A DNA stretch of 64,000 bases from CAG-873 sp910578365. GTDB taxonomy: Bacteria > Bacteroidota > Bacteroidia > Bacteroidales > Muribaculaceae. The stretch is from the NCBI GenBank assembly GCA_951635545.1, contig OX620685.1, positions 1,364,001 through 1,428,000 on the forward strand, read 5' to 3'. The position numbers were made by a program, and so were the translations under genes. The number at the start of each line of letters is the position of its first letter. The stretch's first letter is position 1. Below the pieces are notes generated by a model. It searched no databases, was not told the origin of the DNA, and saw nothing but the letters and a program-made list of their open reading frames with translations. Shown here in pieces: positions 34,315 to 44,006 of the stretch.

Positions 34315-37062
34315 ATGAGACTAAAACTGTTTCTGCTATTGCTTTTGTCGGCAGCTATGTCGATAACAGCGCAGACCTCTACCGTTACCGGTATGGTGGT
34401 CAACAGCAACTCGGGAAGCCCTGTCAACGGAGCCACAGTGAGCATTCTTGACAAGGCTGCCGACAGCGGTCTTGGCGGCGATTTTCGCTTGAGCGGCATT
34501 GTTCCCGGCACCAAGTATGTGACCGTAACCTGTGAAGGCTATGCCGCTGCCGGATTCGATGTCAATATCCTGCCCGGCGAGAACTCGCTCGGCACAATCC
34601 GCCTTCAGCCCGTGGACTTCGCCGATGATTTCTATTCCGATCAGGAAGACCTGTTCTTCGATGATGCAGTGCTTGAGGACGAAGAAGGTACCTCGCAGGG
34701 GGTATCGGCCCTTAACGGAGCCGGCGACGATGTGTTCTACAAAAACGCATCATACAATTTCAGCCCCATGTACTATCGTTTCCGCGGCCTCGACAACGCC
34801 TATCAGACCGTATACATCAACGGCGTGGCCATGAACGACCTCGTGCGCGGACGATTCAACTTCTCGTCGCTGCTGGGCATGACCTCGCGTGCTTTCCGCA
34901 ACAAAACCACCTCGGTAGGTCTTGATGCCGCCGCATACGGCTTCGGCGACCTTGGCGGTTCGGTTAACTATAACACCATAACCGATACCTACGCCCCCGG
35001 CTTCAACGGTTCGGTGGCCTATACCAACTCCAACTACATGCTCCGCGGCATGGTTACCTATGCCACCGGCCTTAACAAGCACGGATGGGCTCTGACCATG
35101 AGCGCCATAGGACGCTACGCCAATGAAGGCGTGATGGAGGGTACATTCTACAACTCGGGCGGTCTGTTCCTGTCGCTCGAAAAGGTTCTCAACCCCAACC
35201 ACTCGCTGACTCTCACTGCCTTCGGCGGCCCCACTCAGCGTGCCACCGGCGGCGCAACCCTTCAGGAAGCATACGACCTGGCAGGCTCAAACCTCTACAA
35301 CCCCTTCTGGGGATATCAGGACGGCAAGAAGCGTTCGAGCCGAATCACCGAAACATACGACCCCACCGTGATGCTCAACTGGCTGTTCAAGAAAGACCGT
35401 GTACAGGTCAATACCGCCGTGGCTGCCCGCTGGGTACACTACAACCGTTCGGCCCTGCAGTACTATAAGGCCAATGACCCCAATCCTACATACTACCGCT
35501 ACCTGCCTTCGTATTACGCCGACGACCAGGAACTGTTCGACCTCTATACCGAACGTTGGCTCAACGACGTGAATACCCGTCAGATCGACTGGGACGAACT
35601 CTACCGAGTTAATGAACTCAACAATGTACAGAACCAGACACTGTCGGAAGCCGACAAAAAAGGCTCGTCGTACATACTTGAGAACCGCACCAACAACCAG
35701 TTTAACTTCATGCTCAACTCTTACCTCAACTACCGCATGAACGACTTTATGTCGCTTCAGGGAGGTGTGTCGCTCAACTACACCAAGAGCATGAACTACA
35801 AGACAGTGCGCGACCTCCTGGGCGGCGAGTTCTGGCTTGATATCGACCCATTCTCGGACCGTGACATCACCCTCGCTCCGAACAACCTGCAGAACGACCT
35901 CGACAATCCCAACCGCCGTGTTGTCAAAGGCGACAAGTTCGGCTACAACTATAACATCTACGCTCTGCGTGCCGAAGCATGGCTGCAGAACCTCATAGTG
36001 CTGCCTCACTGGAACTTCAACTATGGCCTTAAGGTCAGCTACACCCAGTTCCAGCGCGAAGGCCGCATGCGCAATGGCCGTGCCCCGAATAACTCGCTGG
36101 GCTACGGCGATATGCTCACTTTCGACAACGCAGCCGTAAAATTAGGCGCCACCTGGAAGGTAAACGGACGCAACTACCTCAGCGCCCATGCCGAATATGG
36201 CACACGCGCCCCGCTGCCCGACGACGTGTACGTGTTGCCGCGTGTGAAGAACACAACAGTCGATAATCCCCAGAGCGAGCGCGACCTCGCCTTCGACCTG
36301 GGCTACATGTGGAACTACCGCAACTTCCGCGGTTCTGTTACCGGCTACTATACCGCCGTGAACAACGCTACAGAGCGCTTCGGCTTCTACGACGAAAGCA
36401 TAAACACCTATACCAACAACACTCTGGCCGGTGTAAAACGAGTGTACAAAGGCATAGAAGTAGGTATGGAATTCAAGGCAAGCCCCACAGTGACACTGTC
36501 GGCTATCGGCTCGTTTGCCCGCGCACAATACAAGAACAATCCCCAGGCCACCCGTACGGTAGAAAACGGTCTGTATCCCGACTCCACCTACACCGTGTAT
36601 CTTAAGAACTACTTCCTGGGCTCGACCCCCAATACCAACATGAACATAGGTATCGACTGGGCCGCTCCCTACCAGTGGTTCTTCGGCATCAACGGCACAT
36701 GGCAGGGCAACTCCTATGTGAACCTCGCTCCGGTTTACCACCGCGCACAGCCCGACCTGTGGCAGCAGTACGGCACTGAGCAGGAGCTTCTGCAAAAAAT
36801 CGAGGAACTCGCCCAGCAGGACAAGCTCAAAGATGCTTTCACTATAAACGTGTCGATAGGCAAGCTCATCTACATCAACCGCAAGGTGTCGCTGAACTTC
36901 AACCTCAACATCAACAATATTCTCAACAACAAGAACATCGTTACCTATGCTTACCAGCAGGGCCGAATCGATACCAAGAACTGGAACCGCGACGCTTATC
37001 CCAACCGCTACCAGTATGCCCAGGGTATCCGCATCTTCCTCAATGCAGGTGTAAGATTCTGA
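34315..37062 (+). CDS. TonB-dependent outer-membrane receptor
   Basis: Receptor of 915 residues. Signal peptide MRLKLFLLLLLSAAMSITA, carboxypeptidase-regulatory-like domain (TVTGMVVNSNSGSPVNGATV), an acidic linker (DFADDFYSDQEDLFFDD), plug domain (YYRFRGLDNAYQTVYINGVA, then FGDLGGSVNYNT) and a C-terminal barrel ending in IFLNAGVRF with the terminal aromatic. It heads a run with two surface-lipoprotein candidates 25 bp and 7 bp apart, a SusC/SusD-like arrangement although the partners are DUF5689 proteins, not SusD. See the finding on nucleic-acid acquisition. Confidence 0.92.
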   Translation: MRLKLFLLLLLSAAMSITAQTSTVTGMVVNSNSGSPVNGATVSILDKAADSGLGGDFRLSGIVPGTKYVTVTCEGYAAAGFDVNILPGENSLGTIRLQPVDFADDFYSDQEDLFFDDAVLEDEEGTSQGVSALNGAGDDVFYKNASYNFSPMYYRFRGLDNAYQTVYINGVAMNDLVRGRFNFSSLLGMTSRAFRNKTTSVGLDAAAYGFGDLGGSVNYNTITDTYAPGFNGSVAYTNSNYMLRGMVTYATGLNKHGWALTMSAIGRYANEGVMEGTFYNSGGLFLSLEKVLNPNHSLTLTAFGGPTQRATGGATLQEAYDLAGSNLYNPFWGYQDGKKRSSRITETYDPTVMLNWLFKKDRVQVNTAVAARWVHYNRSALQYYKANDPNPTYYRYLPSYYADDQELFDLYTERWLNDVNTRQIDWDELYRVNELNNVQNQTLSEADKKGSSYILENRTNNQFNFMLNSYLNYRMNDFMSLQGGVSLNYTKSMNYKTVRDLLGGEFWLDIDPFSDRDITLAPNNLQNDLDNPNRRVVKGDKFGYNYNIYALRAEAWLQNLIVLPHWNFNYGLKVSYTQFQREGRMRNGRAPNNSLGYGDMLTFDNAAVKLGATWKVNGRNYLSAHAEYGTRAPLPDDVYVLPRVKNTTVDNPQSERDLAFDLGYMWNYRNFRGSVTGYYTAVNNATERFGFYDESINTYTNNTLAGVKRVYKGIEVGMEFKASPTVTLSAIGSFARAQYKNNPQATRTVENGLYPDSTYTVYLKNYFLGSTPNTNMNIGIDWAAPYQWFFGINGTWQGNSYVNLAPVYHRAQPDLWQQYGTEQELLQKIEELAQQDKLKDAFTINVSIGKLIYINRKVSLNFNLNINNILNNKNIVTYAYQQGRIDTKNWNRDAYPNRYQYAQGIRIFLNAGVRF

Positions 37063-37087
37063 TGTATCACCGTCAACTAAAGAAACA

Positions 37088-38857
37088 ATGAAAAAATCAC
37101 TGTTATACATAGCAGGCGCTATGATGGGCGCAGCAGCGCTGACTTCGTGCGGCGACGATTTCGTGAGTCCTCCGATGGTGGTACCCTCCGCCACTATCGA
37201 GGCCAATACGTCGATTCTCGACCTCAAGACCGCCTACTGGACCGCCGACCGCAATTACGTGAAGACTATCGGTCTGAACGATGCCGGCGAGCATACCATT
37301 ATCAGGGGCCGCGTGATTTCGAGCGACCAAACAGGCAATATATACAAATCGGTAATCATATACGACGGCTCGGCAGCCCTTAACCTGTCGATTAATGCCT
37401 ACGACCTTTACCAGACCTATCAGTTCGGACAGGAAGTAGTCATTGACGTTACCGAATTGAATATCGGCGGCTACAACGGCCTTATGCAGCTCGGAGGCGA
37501 AGGCACTTACAACAATGCCCCCTCCATGACATTTATGGACAGCGAAGTCTTCGCTGCCCACGCTCAGGTCGATGGTCTGTCAAACCCGCAGCTGGTCGAC
37601 ACCATCCCGGCCACTATCCCCGATGTCTTGGCTGCCAAGCAGTCGACAGAGGGGCTGATTCTGTGGCAGAGCCGTCTGGTACGCTTCGACAACGTTCGCT
37701 GGGACGCCCCCGGCAAGCCCTACGCCGAAGGTACCTCCTCTACCAACCGCTATATAATTGACGAAAGCGGCAACCAGCTGCTGGTGCGCAACAGCGCATA
37801 CGCATCGTTCAAAAACGAACTCCTGCCCCAGGGCTACGGCTCTGTGACCGGTATTCTGAGCTACTACGGCACCGACTGGCAGCTGATGCTTATCGACAGC
37901 AACGGATGCCAGGACTTCGAAGAGAGCGATGAACCCGACCAGCCTGTGCAGCCCGGCGAGAACGGCGACGGCACCAAAGCCAAGCCATACGGCGTGGATC
38001 AGGTGATAGCCATGGCTCCGGGCAGCACCACCGCAGCTGTTGAATCGGGCGTTTGGGTCAAAGGCTACATTGTAGGCTTTATGCCCACCGGAGGCGATGC
38101 TACTCTGCTGTCCGGCACTGTATTCGGTATTGAAAATGCCGCTACCACCAACATGGTTATTGCAGCCTCGGCCGATGTAAAGGATGCCTCGGAGTGTATA
38201 GGCATACAGCTCCCGGCCTCTATGCGCGACGCCCTGTCGCTGGCCAATCAGCCCGCCAACCTCGGCAAGGAAGTGATGCTTCAGGGCGATGTTATGAAGT
38301 ACTGCGGAGGCCCGGGCCTGAAGAATCTCACCGACTATATGCTCGACGGCAAGGGTCCAGATGTTCCCGATACCAGCGATGCCATATTCAGCGAAACTTT
38401 CGCTGCCAATTCGCTCGGCCAGTTCACAATCGAGAATATAAATCTTCCCTCGGGCCTCGACGCCGTATGGAAAGGTTCGGCCAGCTATGGTGCCGTGGCA
38501 ACCGCTTATGAAAGCGAATCGCAGACTAATCTCGACTCCGACAGCCGTCTGGTGTCGCCCGTAATCGATCTTGGTTCGGCAAGTGCCCCGGCTCTGAGTT
38601 TTGAGCATGCGCTGAACTTCTTCGCCGACATCGCCACCGCACGCCAGCAGGCTACGGTAGAGGCTCGCGTGGAAGGCGGCGAATGGGAAACACTCGAAGG
38701 CACCACATACCCTGCCGAGATGGGCTGGAGTTTCGTGCCCTCGGGCAGCATCAGTCTGGCCAAGTTCGCCGGAAAGAAAATACAGATAGCATTCCACTAC
38801 ACCAGCACCGCCGCCAAGGCCGGTACATGGGAGGTTAAGAACGTCATCATCAAATAG
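37088..38857 (+). CDS. DUF5689/OB-fold surface lipoprotein (paralogue 1)
   Basis: Lipoprotein of 589 residues, lipobox ALTSC followed by GDDF (acidic surface-export signal). An N-terminal DUF5689-like domain (TIIRGRVISSDQTGNIYKSV, then LSYYGTDWQLMLID) of OB-fold type is followed by an OB-like domain of DUF6359 type (KPYGVDQVIAMAPGSTTAAV, GVWVKGYIVGFMPTGGD) and a C-terminal jelly-roll (choice-of-anchor type; ARVEGGEWETLEGT, IQIAFHYTST). Paralogous to the next gene throughout its first two domains. Ligand unknown; OB folds often bind nucleic acids or oligosaccharides. Confidence 0.8.
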   Translation: MKKSLLYIAGAMMGAAALTSCGDDFVSPPMVVPSATIEANTSILDLKTAYWTADRNYVKTIGLNDAGEHTIIRGRVISSDQTGNIYKSVIIYDGSAALNLSINAYDLYQTYQFGQEVVIDVTELNIGGYNGLMQLGGEGTYNNAPSMTFMDSEVFAAHAQVDGLSNPQLVDTIPATIPDVLAAKQSTEGLILWQSRLVRFDNVRWDAPGKPYAEGTSSTNRYIIDESGNQLLVRNSAYASFKNELLPQGYGSVTGILSYYGTDWQLMLIDSNGCQDFEESDEPDQPVQPGENGDGTKAKPYGVDQVIAMAPGSTTAAVESGVWVKGYIVGFMPTGGDATLLSGTVFGIENAATTNMVIAASADVKDASECIGIQLPASMRDALSLANQPANLGKEVMLQGDVMKYCGGPGLKNLTDYMLDGKGPDVPDTSDAIFSETFAANSLGQFTIENINLPSGLDAVWKGSASYGAVATAYESESQTNLDSDSRLVSPVIDLGSASAPALSFEHALNFFADIATARQQATVEARVEGGEWETLEGTTYPAEMGWSFVPSGSISLAKFAGKKIQIAFHYTSTAAKAGTWEVKNVIIK

Positions 38858-38864
38858 TTGAACA

Positions 38865-41648
38865 ATGAAAAACTTGAAATCATATATACTGGTGCTGGCC
38901 GCTCTGTTTGGCGGCTCAGTAGCGCTGACATCGTGCCAGGACGACTTCGACGAAATGCGCATCGAAGAGCCGGTGGCCACGATTAAGCCCAACACCACTA
39001 TCTACGAGCTTAAAACCATGTACTGGGACGACGCCGTGAACTATGCCACAAAGATAGGCCTCTGGAGCGAATCCCTCAAACAAGCGCTCAACGAGCAGGA
39101 CGCCACTTGCACTCCGCTGCCCAAGAACTATGGCGACCGCATTATCATCCACGGACATGTAACCACCAGCGACGAAGCCGGCAACGTGTTCAAATCGCTG
39201 GTAATCCAGGACGAAACCGGTTCGCTGGCCATGAGCGTGAACTCATATAACCTGTATCTGAAATACCGCCGCGGACAGGAAGTTGTACTCGACGTCACCG
39301 ACATGTACATAGGCAAGTACAACGGTCTGCAGCAGCTTGGCATGCCGGAGTGGTACGAGAACGGCAACGCCTGGGAAACAAGCTTCATGGGCCCCGAATT
39401 CTTTGAGGCTCACGTACAGCTCAACGGCTGGCCGAATGTAGAAACCATCGACACCCTCGTAGTGAACTCTTTCGACCAGCTCAGCTCCAATCCCAAGGGG
39501 CTGCGCCAGTGGCAGAGCCAGATTGTCCGCTTCAACAACGTGGAATTCCAGAACGGAGGCACTCAGACCTTCTCAACCTACCACTCCAGCGGTGTCAACC
39601 AGAATATACTCGACGTGAACGGCTCCACATTGCCTGTACGTACATCGGGTTACTCCAACTTCTGGAACAAGACCCTGCCCGAAGGCCGCGGCGACGTTGT
39701 GGCCATCTGCAGCTATTACGGCACTACCGGATGGCAGCTGGTGCTGATTGACGAAGACGGATGTATGAACTTCGGCAATCCTACTGTAAGCCCGGGTACA
39801 AAAGACAACCCCTATACCGTGGCCGAGGCAGTGAAACTCGAGGCTGACGGCACTCCGGCCAGCGGCTGGGTAAGCGGTTACATTGTTGGCGCTGTAGGCC
39901 CCGAAGTTGAAACTATAAGCGGCAACAGCGACATAGAATGGACTTCTGATGTGACCTTGGCAAATACTCTGGTAATTGGCGAAACTCCCGAAACCAAAGA
40001 TTTGGCTCAGTGTCTGGTAATATCACTGCCTTCCGGCTCCAAGCTGCGCGAGGTCGGCAACCTGCGCGAAAACCCGGGCAACTATGGCAAAGCCATCAGT
40101 GTAAAGGGTACATTCGCTGAATATATGGGCACCTACGGCGTGACCGACAACCGCGGAACTGTCGACGAATTTACCATTGAGGGCATAAACACAGGCATTG
40201 AGTCCGGCGACGGCTCGGCCGAAAAGCCCTACAATGTAGGCCAGATTGTGGCCATGAATCCCACCAGTACAACCGAAGCCGTGGCAAGCGGTGTGTGGGT
40301 TAGCGGCTACATTGTAGGCTCCATGCCTACCGGCGGTTCGAGCACCACTCTGTCGGGCACAATTTTCGGCCTCGACGATGCTGCCAACACTAACTTTGTA
40401 ATCGCTGCCGACCCCAATGAAACTGACTACACCAAGTGTATAGGCATACAGCTGCCCATTACCATGCGCGACGCTCTGTCGCTGCAGAAGGTGCCCGGCA
40501 ACCTCGGCAAGCAGGTAAGCCTCAAGGGTGATGTGATGAAGTACTGTGGCGGCCCCGGTCTGAAGAATGCCACTGAATACAAGCTGGGCAACGGTGGCGG
40601 CGATACCCCCGTGACTCCTCCGGCAGACCCTGTAAGCTCGCTTGACGAGAACTTCGAGGGCGGTGCTATTCCTTCGACCTGGACTCAGGTTAATGTAAGC
40701 GGCAACAAGACATGGTATGCACGCGAGTTCGAATCCAACTGGTACGTTACCATAAGCGGATACAACGGCGTAGCTCCCTTCGACCAGTGGCTTATCACTC
40801 CTCCCGTCGACATGAGCAAAGTCAGCAACAAGACTCTGGCTTTCGACACACAGGTGAACGGTTACAGCTCTACCACAACCAAACTTGAGGTGTACGTGCT
40901 TACTTCGGCCGACCCTAATACTGCCACCAAGACTCAGCTCAAGCCCGCTCTGCCTTCTGCTCCGGCAAGCGGTTACTCAAGCTGGGAGAACTCCGGCACT
41001 CTCGACCTCAGCGCCTTCAGCGGCATTATCTACATAGGTTTCCGCTATGTGGCCACTACTGATAGCAACTACGCTACCTGGTGTGTCGACAACGTGAAAC
41101 TCGGTGCCGGCGGCGGTACGGTTACTCCTCCGGACCCCCCTGTGACAGACGACGACAAAGCCGGTTTCAGCACCTTCAACGGCGGTGTACCCAAGAGTAC
41201 TTACGGCACATACACCAGCACATCGGGCTGGACTGCAGTGAACAGCAATATTCTCGGCGGTCAGGAGGCCGGCAAGCCTGATTCAAATCCGCGCTTCGGC
41301 TTCATCGGCAGCGTCAGCACTCTGGCGCCATGCCTCAACGGTAAGGCAGGTTCGGCCGGCACGCTGACATCGTCGACTCTCAGCGGCGGCATCGCTACCC
41401 TGTCGTTCAAGTACGGTTTTGCCTATAAGGATACTCAGTGCCAGTTTACCGTCAACATAAAGCAGAACGGCGCTGTTGTCAAGACTCAGACCGTGAAGCT
41501 CGACACCATCGAGCAGTTCAAGGCCTACGATTTCAGCATGGACGTGAACATCCAGGGTGACTTCGTAATCGAGATTGTCAATGATTGCCTTGGTCAGAAG
41601 ACCACCAACTCCGAACGAGTGGCCATCTGGAATCTTAACTGGAACTAA
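38865..41648 (+). CDS. DUF5689/OB-fold surface lipoprotein (paralogue 2)
   Basis: Lipoprotein of 927 residues, lipobox ALTSC followed by QDDFDEM, close to the known surface-export signal. Domain order: DUF5689 (IIIHGHVTTSDEAGNVFKSL, then ICSYYGTTGWQLVLIDEDG), two OB-like DUF6359 domains (GWVSGYIVGAVGPEVE; GVWVSGYIVGSMPTGG), then two jelly-roll modules (TWTQVNVSGNKTWYAREF; RFGFIGSVSTLAPCLNG). It duplicates paralogue 1 and has one extra OB module and one extra jelly-roll. The gap to paralogue 1 is 7 bp. Confidence 0.82.
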   Translation: MKNLKSYILVLAALFGGSVALTSCQDDFDEMRIEEPVATIKPNTTIYELKTMYWDDAVNYATKIGLWSESLKQALNEQDATCTPLPKNYGDRIIIHGHVTTSDEAGNVFKSLVIQDETGSLAMSVNSYNLYLKYRRGQEVVLDVTDMYIGKYNGLQQLGMPEWYENGNAWETSFMGPEFFEAHVQLNGWPNVETIDTLVVNSFDQLSSNPKGLRQWQSQIVRFNNVEFQNGGTQTFSTYHSSGVNQNILDVNGSTLPVRTSGYSNFWNKTLPEGRGDVVAICSYYGTTGWQLVLIDEDGCMNFGNPTVSPGTKDNPYTVAEAVKLEADGTPASGWVSGYIVGAVGPEVETISGNSDIEWTSDVTLANTLVIGETPETKDLAQCLVISLPSGSKLREVGNLRENPGNYGKAISVKGTFAEYMGTYGVTDNRGTVDEFTIEGINTGIESGDGSAEKPYNVGQIVAMNPTSTTEAVASGVWVSGYIVGSMPTGGSSTTLSGTIFGLDDAANTNFVIAADPNETDYTKCIGIQLPITMRDALSLQKVPGNLGKQVSLKGDVMKYCGGPGLKNATEYKLGNGGGDTPVTPPADPVSSLDENFEGGAIPSTWTQVNVSGNKTWYAREFESNWYVTISGYNGVAPFDQWLITPPVDMSKVSNKTLAFDTQVNGYSSTTTKLEVYVLTSADPNTATKTQLKPALPSAPASGYSSWENSGTLDLSAFSGIIYIGFRYVATTDSNYATWCVDNVKLGAGGGTVTPPDPPVTDDDKAGFSTFNGGVPKSTYGTYTSTSGWTAVNSNILGGQEAGKPDSNPRFGFIGSVSTLAPCLNGKAGSAGTLTSSTLSGGIATLSFKYGFAYKDTQCQFTVNIKQNGAVVKTQTVKLDTIEQFKAYDFSMDVNIQGDFVIEIVNDCLGQKTTNSERVAIWNLNWN

Positions 41649-41668
41649 CCGGCCATTGCATAATAGCG

Positions 41669-41706
41669 ACGAGGCTGTGTCAAAATTACGACACAGCCTC
41701 GTTTTT
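41669..41706 (+). terminator. Terminator after the lipoprotein operon
   Basis: Perfect 13-bp stem ACGAGGCTGTGTC (41669-41681) and GACACAGCCTCGT (41690-41702) followed by TTTTT. Confidence 0.9.
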
Positions 41707-41778
41707 CTAAGACCTCATTCCGCAATATTTGTAAACGCCGGGGTAGCGTATCTCTGAGTGGTTTTTGTATTGTGATGA

Positions 41779-41973
41779 ATCTCAACCGGATTTATTCACC
41801 GCCTGAGCCGGGAATTGAATGTTGTCGCACGCGACTCGCAAGGAAAATCGACGCATACGGCACTTGCCGTCATAAATGGACTCCCGCTTACTATAGTCAC
41901 ATCACGGGCAGATGTCCATGATAGCGTGGGTGCGATTGGATTGACGGTCGACGTAATTATAGAAGTCGTATGA
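41779..41973 (+). other. Gap 41.7-42.0 kb with a coding-like open frame lacking a start
   Basis: Between two terminators lies about 300 bp without a normal gene. A frame of 64 codons (41779-41973) has protein-like composition (RELNVVARDSQGKSTHTALA, then TIVTSRADVHDSVGA) but no ATG near its 5' end and no recognised homologue. It may be a remnant of a deleted gene or chance. Confidence 0.25.
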
Positions 41974-42007
41974 TTGTGAATGACTGCGTCCGCCGTCGCA
42001 ACTACAC

Positions 42008-42048
42008 AAAAAAAACCGCGTCCGGTATTATGCCGGACGCGGTTTTTT
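42008..42048. terminator. Bidirectional terminator
   Basis: A run, stem CCGCGTCCGG (42016-42025) with CCGGACGCGG (42033-42042), T run. It serves the minus-strand operon ending at 42069 and can also act on plus-strand readthrough. Confidence 0.88.
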
Positions 42049-42068
42049 ATGGGATTTATGCAGGTGAA

Positions 42069-43973
42069 TCAGAGAACCACCTTGCTTACGTTGTTGCCCT
42101 GACGACGGATGTAGAGGCCGCTGGTGGGATTCTCTACGCGTACGCCCTGGAGGTTGTAGTATTCAACGGGAGCGTTGAGGTCGAGTTCGATGTTCATTAC
42201 ACCCGACTTTTCGAGGGTAACACTGATGGTCTTGAAGTCTACACGACCGTTTTTGGTTTCCTGCTGTTCAACGGCAGTGGCCACGAACTTGTCTACACCG
42301 GCTTCGGAAGTCCAGGTCATGTTTTCAACGGGAGTGCCGTCGACCGAGAGGTTGCCGATGCCTGCGCCGGTGAATTCAACCATCTTGATGGGGTTGTTTT
42401 CGGGAGCAGTGATGGTGATGGTGCCGGTCTTGTACAGACGAGCTTCAACGCCGGTGTTGTAGCCGTAGTACATGCGTGATGCGCTCGAACCTGCGCTGAA
42501 TTCAACAGTTACACCGTTGTTGGTGAACTTTATGCCGTCGATTGCATCGCCTGCGGGAGTGTCAGAGGTAGGAATGTTCTGTGCGGGGTTGAGTGTGTTG
42601 GGCTGTCCGAAGTTGAACTGAGCGTCGCCGGTGATAACCACAGGTTCGCTAATGATGTATTTGGCTTCAACTACGCGGCTGTCGAGCATGCCTTCCTTGA
42701 TGGCGATGGCATTGATGGTGGTTTCCTCGTTGATTACGATGGCAGCGGTGTAGAGGGTAGAAGTTGCCGAGGGAGTGGTGCCGTCGAGGGTGTAATAGAT
42801 TTTAGCACCTTCGGTAGCGCAGGCAATGGTTACTTCAGTGCCTTCCTCTACAGTGCCTGCGGCAGGAGTGAACACCGGAGCTGCAACCTGTTCCATGCCG
42901 GTGGCGCTATATACACGAACCGGAGTAATCTGGGCAACGCCGCTGTGTACACTTACAAAGCCTTCAACGTTGAGTTCGCTGCCTTCGATTACTTCAACTA
43001 CATCGTAATACTGCGAGTTGTAGAAGGTGTTATAGAGTGCCATGGTGCCGGTTTCGTCGGTGAGGTCGTAGGTGTTGGCGGCCTCGGCCTTGGCGATGCT
43101 TACGTTCTTTACAACGATGTATTTGTTGACCATATCGGTGCCGATTTCCTCAACGGTGATTTCCTCGGGCTGTACGGCGGTGCCGGCAGTACCTGCCTTG
43201 AAGGTAGCCTTTTCGAGGCTCGACATCTGCAGCAGGCCCTCGGAGAAGTTCTGGTACTTGCCGGTGATGCCAGCGGGGATAATGTTGCCGTTGGTGTACT
43301 TGGTGTCGAGATCACCATAAACCAGCAGGTTGCCGGTGGCGTCGGTCACGTACAGGTAGCGGCCATTCTGATATACGGCGGTTACGGTCGAGGTGATTTC
43401 AGTGAGGTTGTCAGCATCGGCAGCTTTAAGGAACTCTCCGATGTTGGCAGCCTTTTTGGTTTCAACCACAGGAGGCTCTACTGCTGAGCCGTCACCGTTG
43501 AAGGTCAGAGTGGTAATCTGGGCGTTGTATTTGTTCGAAGTGGCCAGTTTGTATTTGGTGCCTGCGGCTTGGTTTGCTGCGGGAACGGCGATAGTGAAAT
43601 CGGCGTCTTTTTCACCCAGTTTCAGGGCACCGCCTACGGCTACGTCGTTGGCGTAGAGTTGTACGGTAACATTTGTAGATGCGTTGGTGCCGGTGTGCAT
43701 AGTAATTTTTTCTACGGCAAAACCGGCAGTAAATTCCATGTAAGCCTTACCTTCGTGATTTTTACCTGAAATCTGCAGATAAGTAGCACCTTGGTATTTT
43801 CCCTGCTTGCAGTTTACGAATGTAAAGTCAACGCCATTGATAGTGGCTGTCGAAGGTTCCTCGGCCTCTGTTGTGGGCAGATTGGTGGCGGTGCTGAAAT
43901 CTACAGTCACAGGCTCTGCCGACATGGTGAATGCACCAAGCAGCACGGCCATTGAGAGTAATAGTTTTTTCAT
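42069..43973 (-). CDS. Secreted OB-fold / CHB_HEX_C protein
   Basis: Exported protein of 634 residues with signal MKKLLLSMAVLLGAFTMSA. The first 150 residues form a beta-rich domain. An OB-fold region follows (NLTEITSTVTAVYQNGRYLY, ITGKYQNFSEGLLQMSSLEK, NVEGFVSVHSGVAQITPV), then a CHB_HEX_C_1 module (YYTLDGTTPSATSTLYTAAI), another beta domain and a C-terminal cap (VEYYNLQGVRVENPTSGLYI) of the kind found at the end of many secreted Bacteroidales proteins. It lies 33 bp behind the nuclease-family gene and converges on the OB-fold lipoprotein operon, with which it shares domain types. Confidence 0.78.
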   Translation of the reverse strand: MKKLLLSMAVLLGAFTMSAEPVTVDFSTATNLPTTEAEEPSTATINGVDFTFVNCKQGKYQGATYLQISGKNHEGKAYMEFTAGFAVEKITMHTGTNASTNVTVQLYANDVAVGGALKLGEKDADFTIAVPAANQAAGTKYKLATSNKYNAQITTLTFNGDGSAVEPPVVETKKAANIGEFLKAADADNLTEITSTVTAVYQNGRYLYVTDATGNLLVYGDLDTKYTNGNIIPAGITGKYQNFSEGLLQMSSLEKATFKAGTAGTAVQPEEITVEEIGTDMVNKYIVVKNVSIAKAEAANTYDLTDETGTMALYNTFYNSQYYDVVEVIEGSELNVEGFVSVHSGVAQITPVRVYSATGMEQVAAPVFTPAAGTVEEGTEVTIACATEGAKIYYTLDGTTPSATSTLYTAAIVINEETTINAIAIKEGMLDSRVVEAKYIISEPVVITGDAQFNFGQPNTLNPAQNIPTSDTPAGDAIDGIKFTNNGVTVEFSAGSSASRMYYGYNTGVEARLYKTGTITITAPENNPIKMVEFTGAGIGNLSVDGTPVENMTWTSEAGVDKFVATAVEQQETKNGRVDFKTISVTLEKSGVMNIELDLNAPVEYYNLQGVRVENPTSGLYIRRQGNNVSKVVL

Positions 43974-44006
43974 GTTGCTATATTTTATTTATTGAACAAG
44001 TAGTTG

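Noticed and set aside
37580..38998. Open frame of 472 codons on the minus strand opposite the lipoprotein paralogues
   Set aside because: Antisense of well-supported genes, no motif or promoter.
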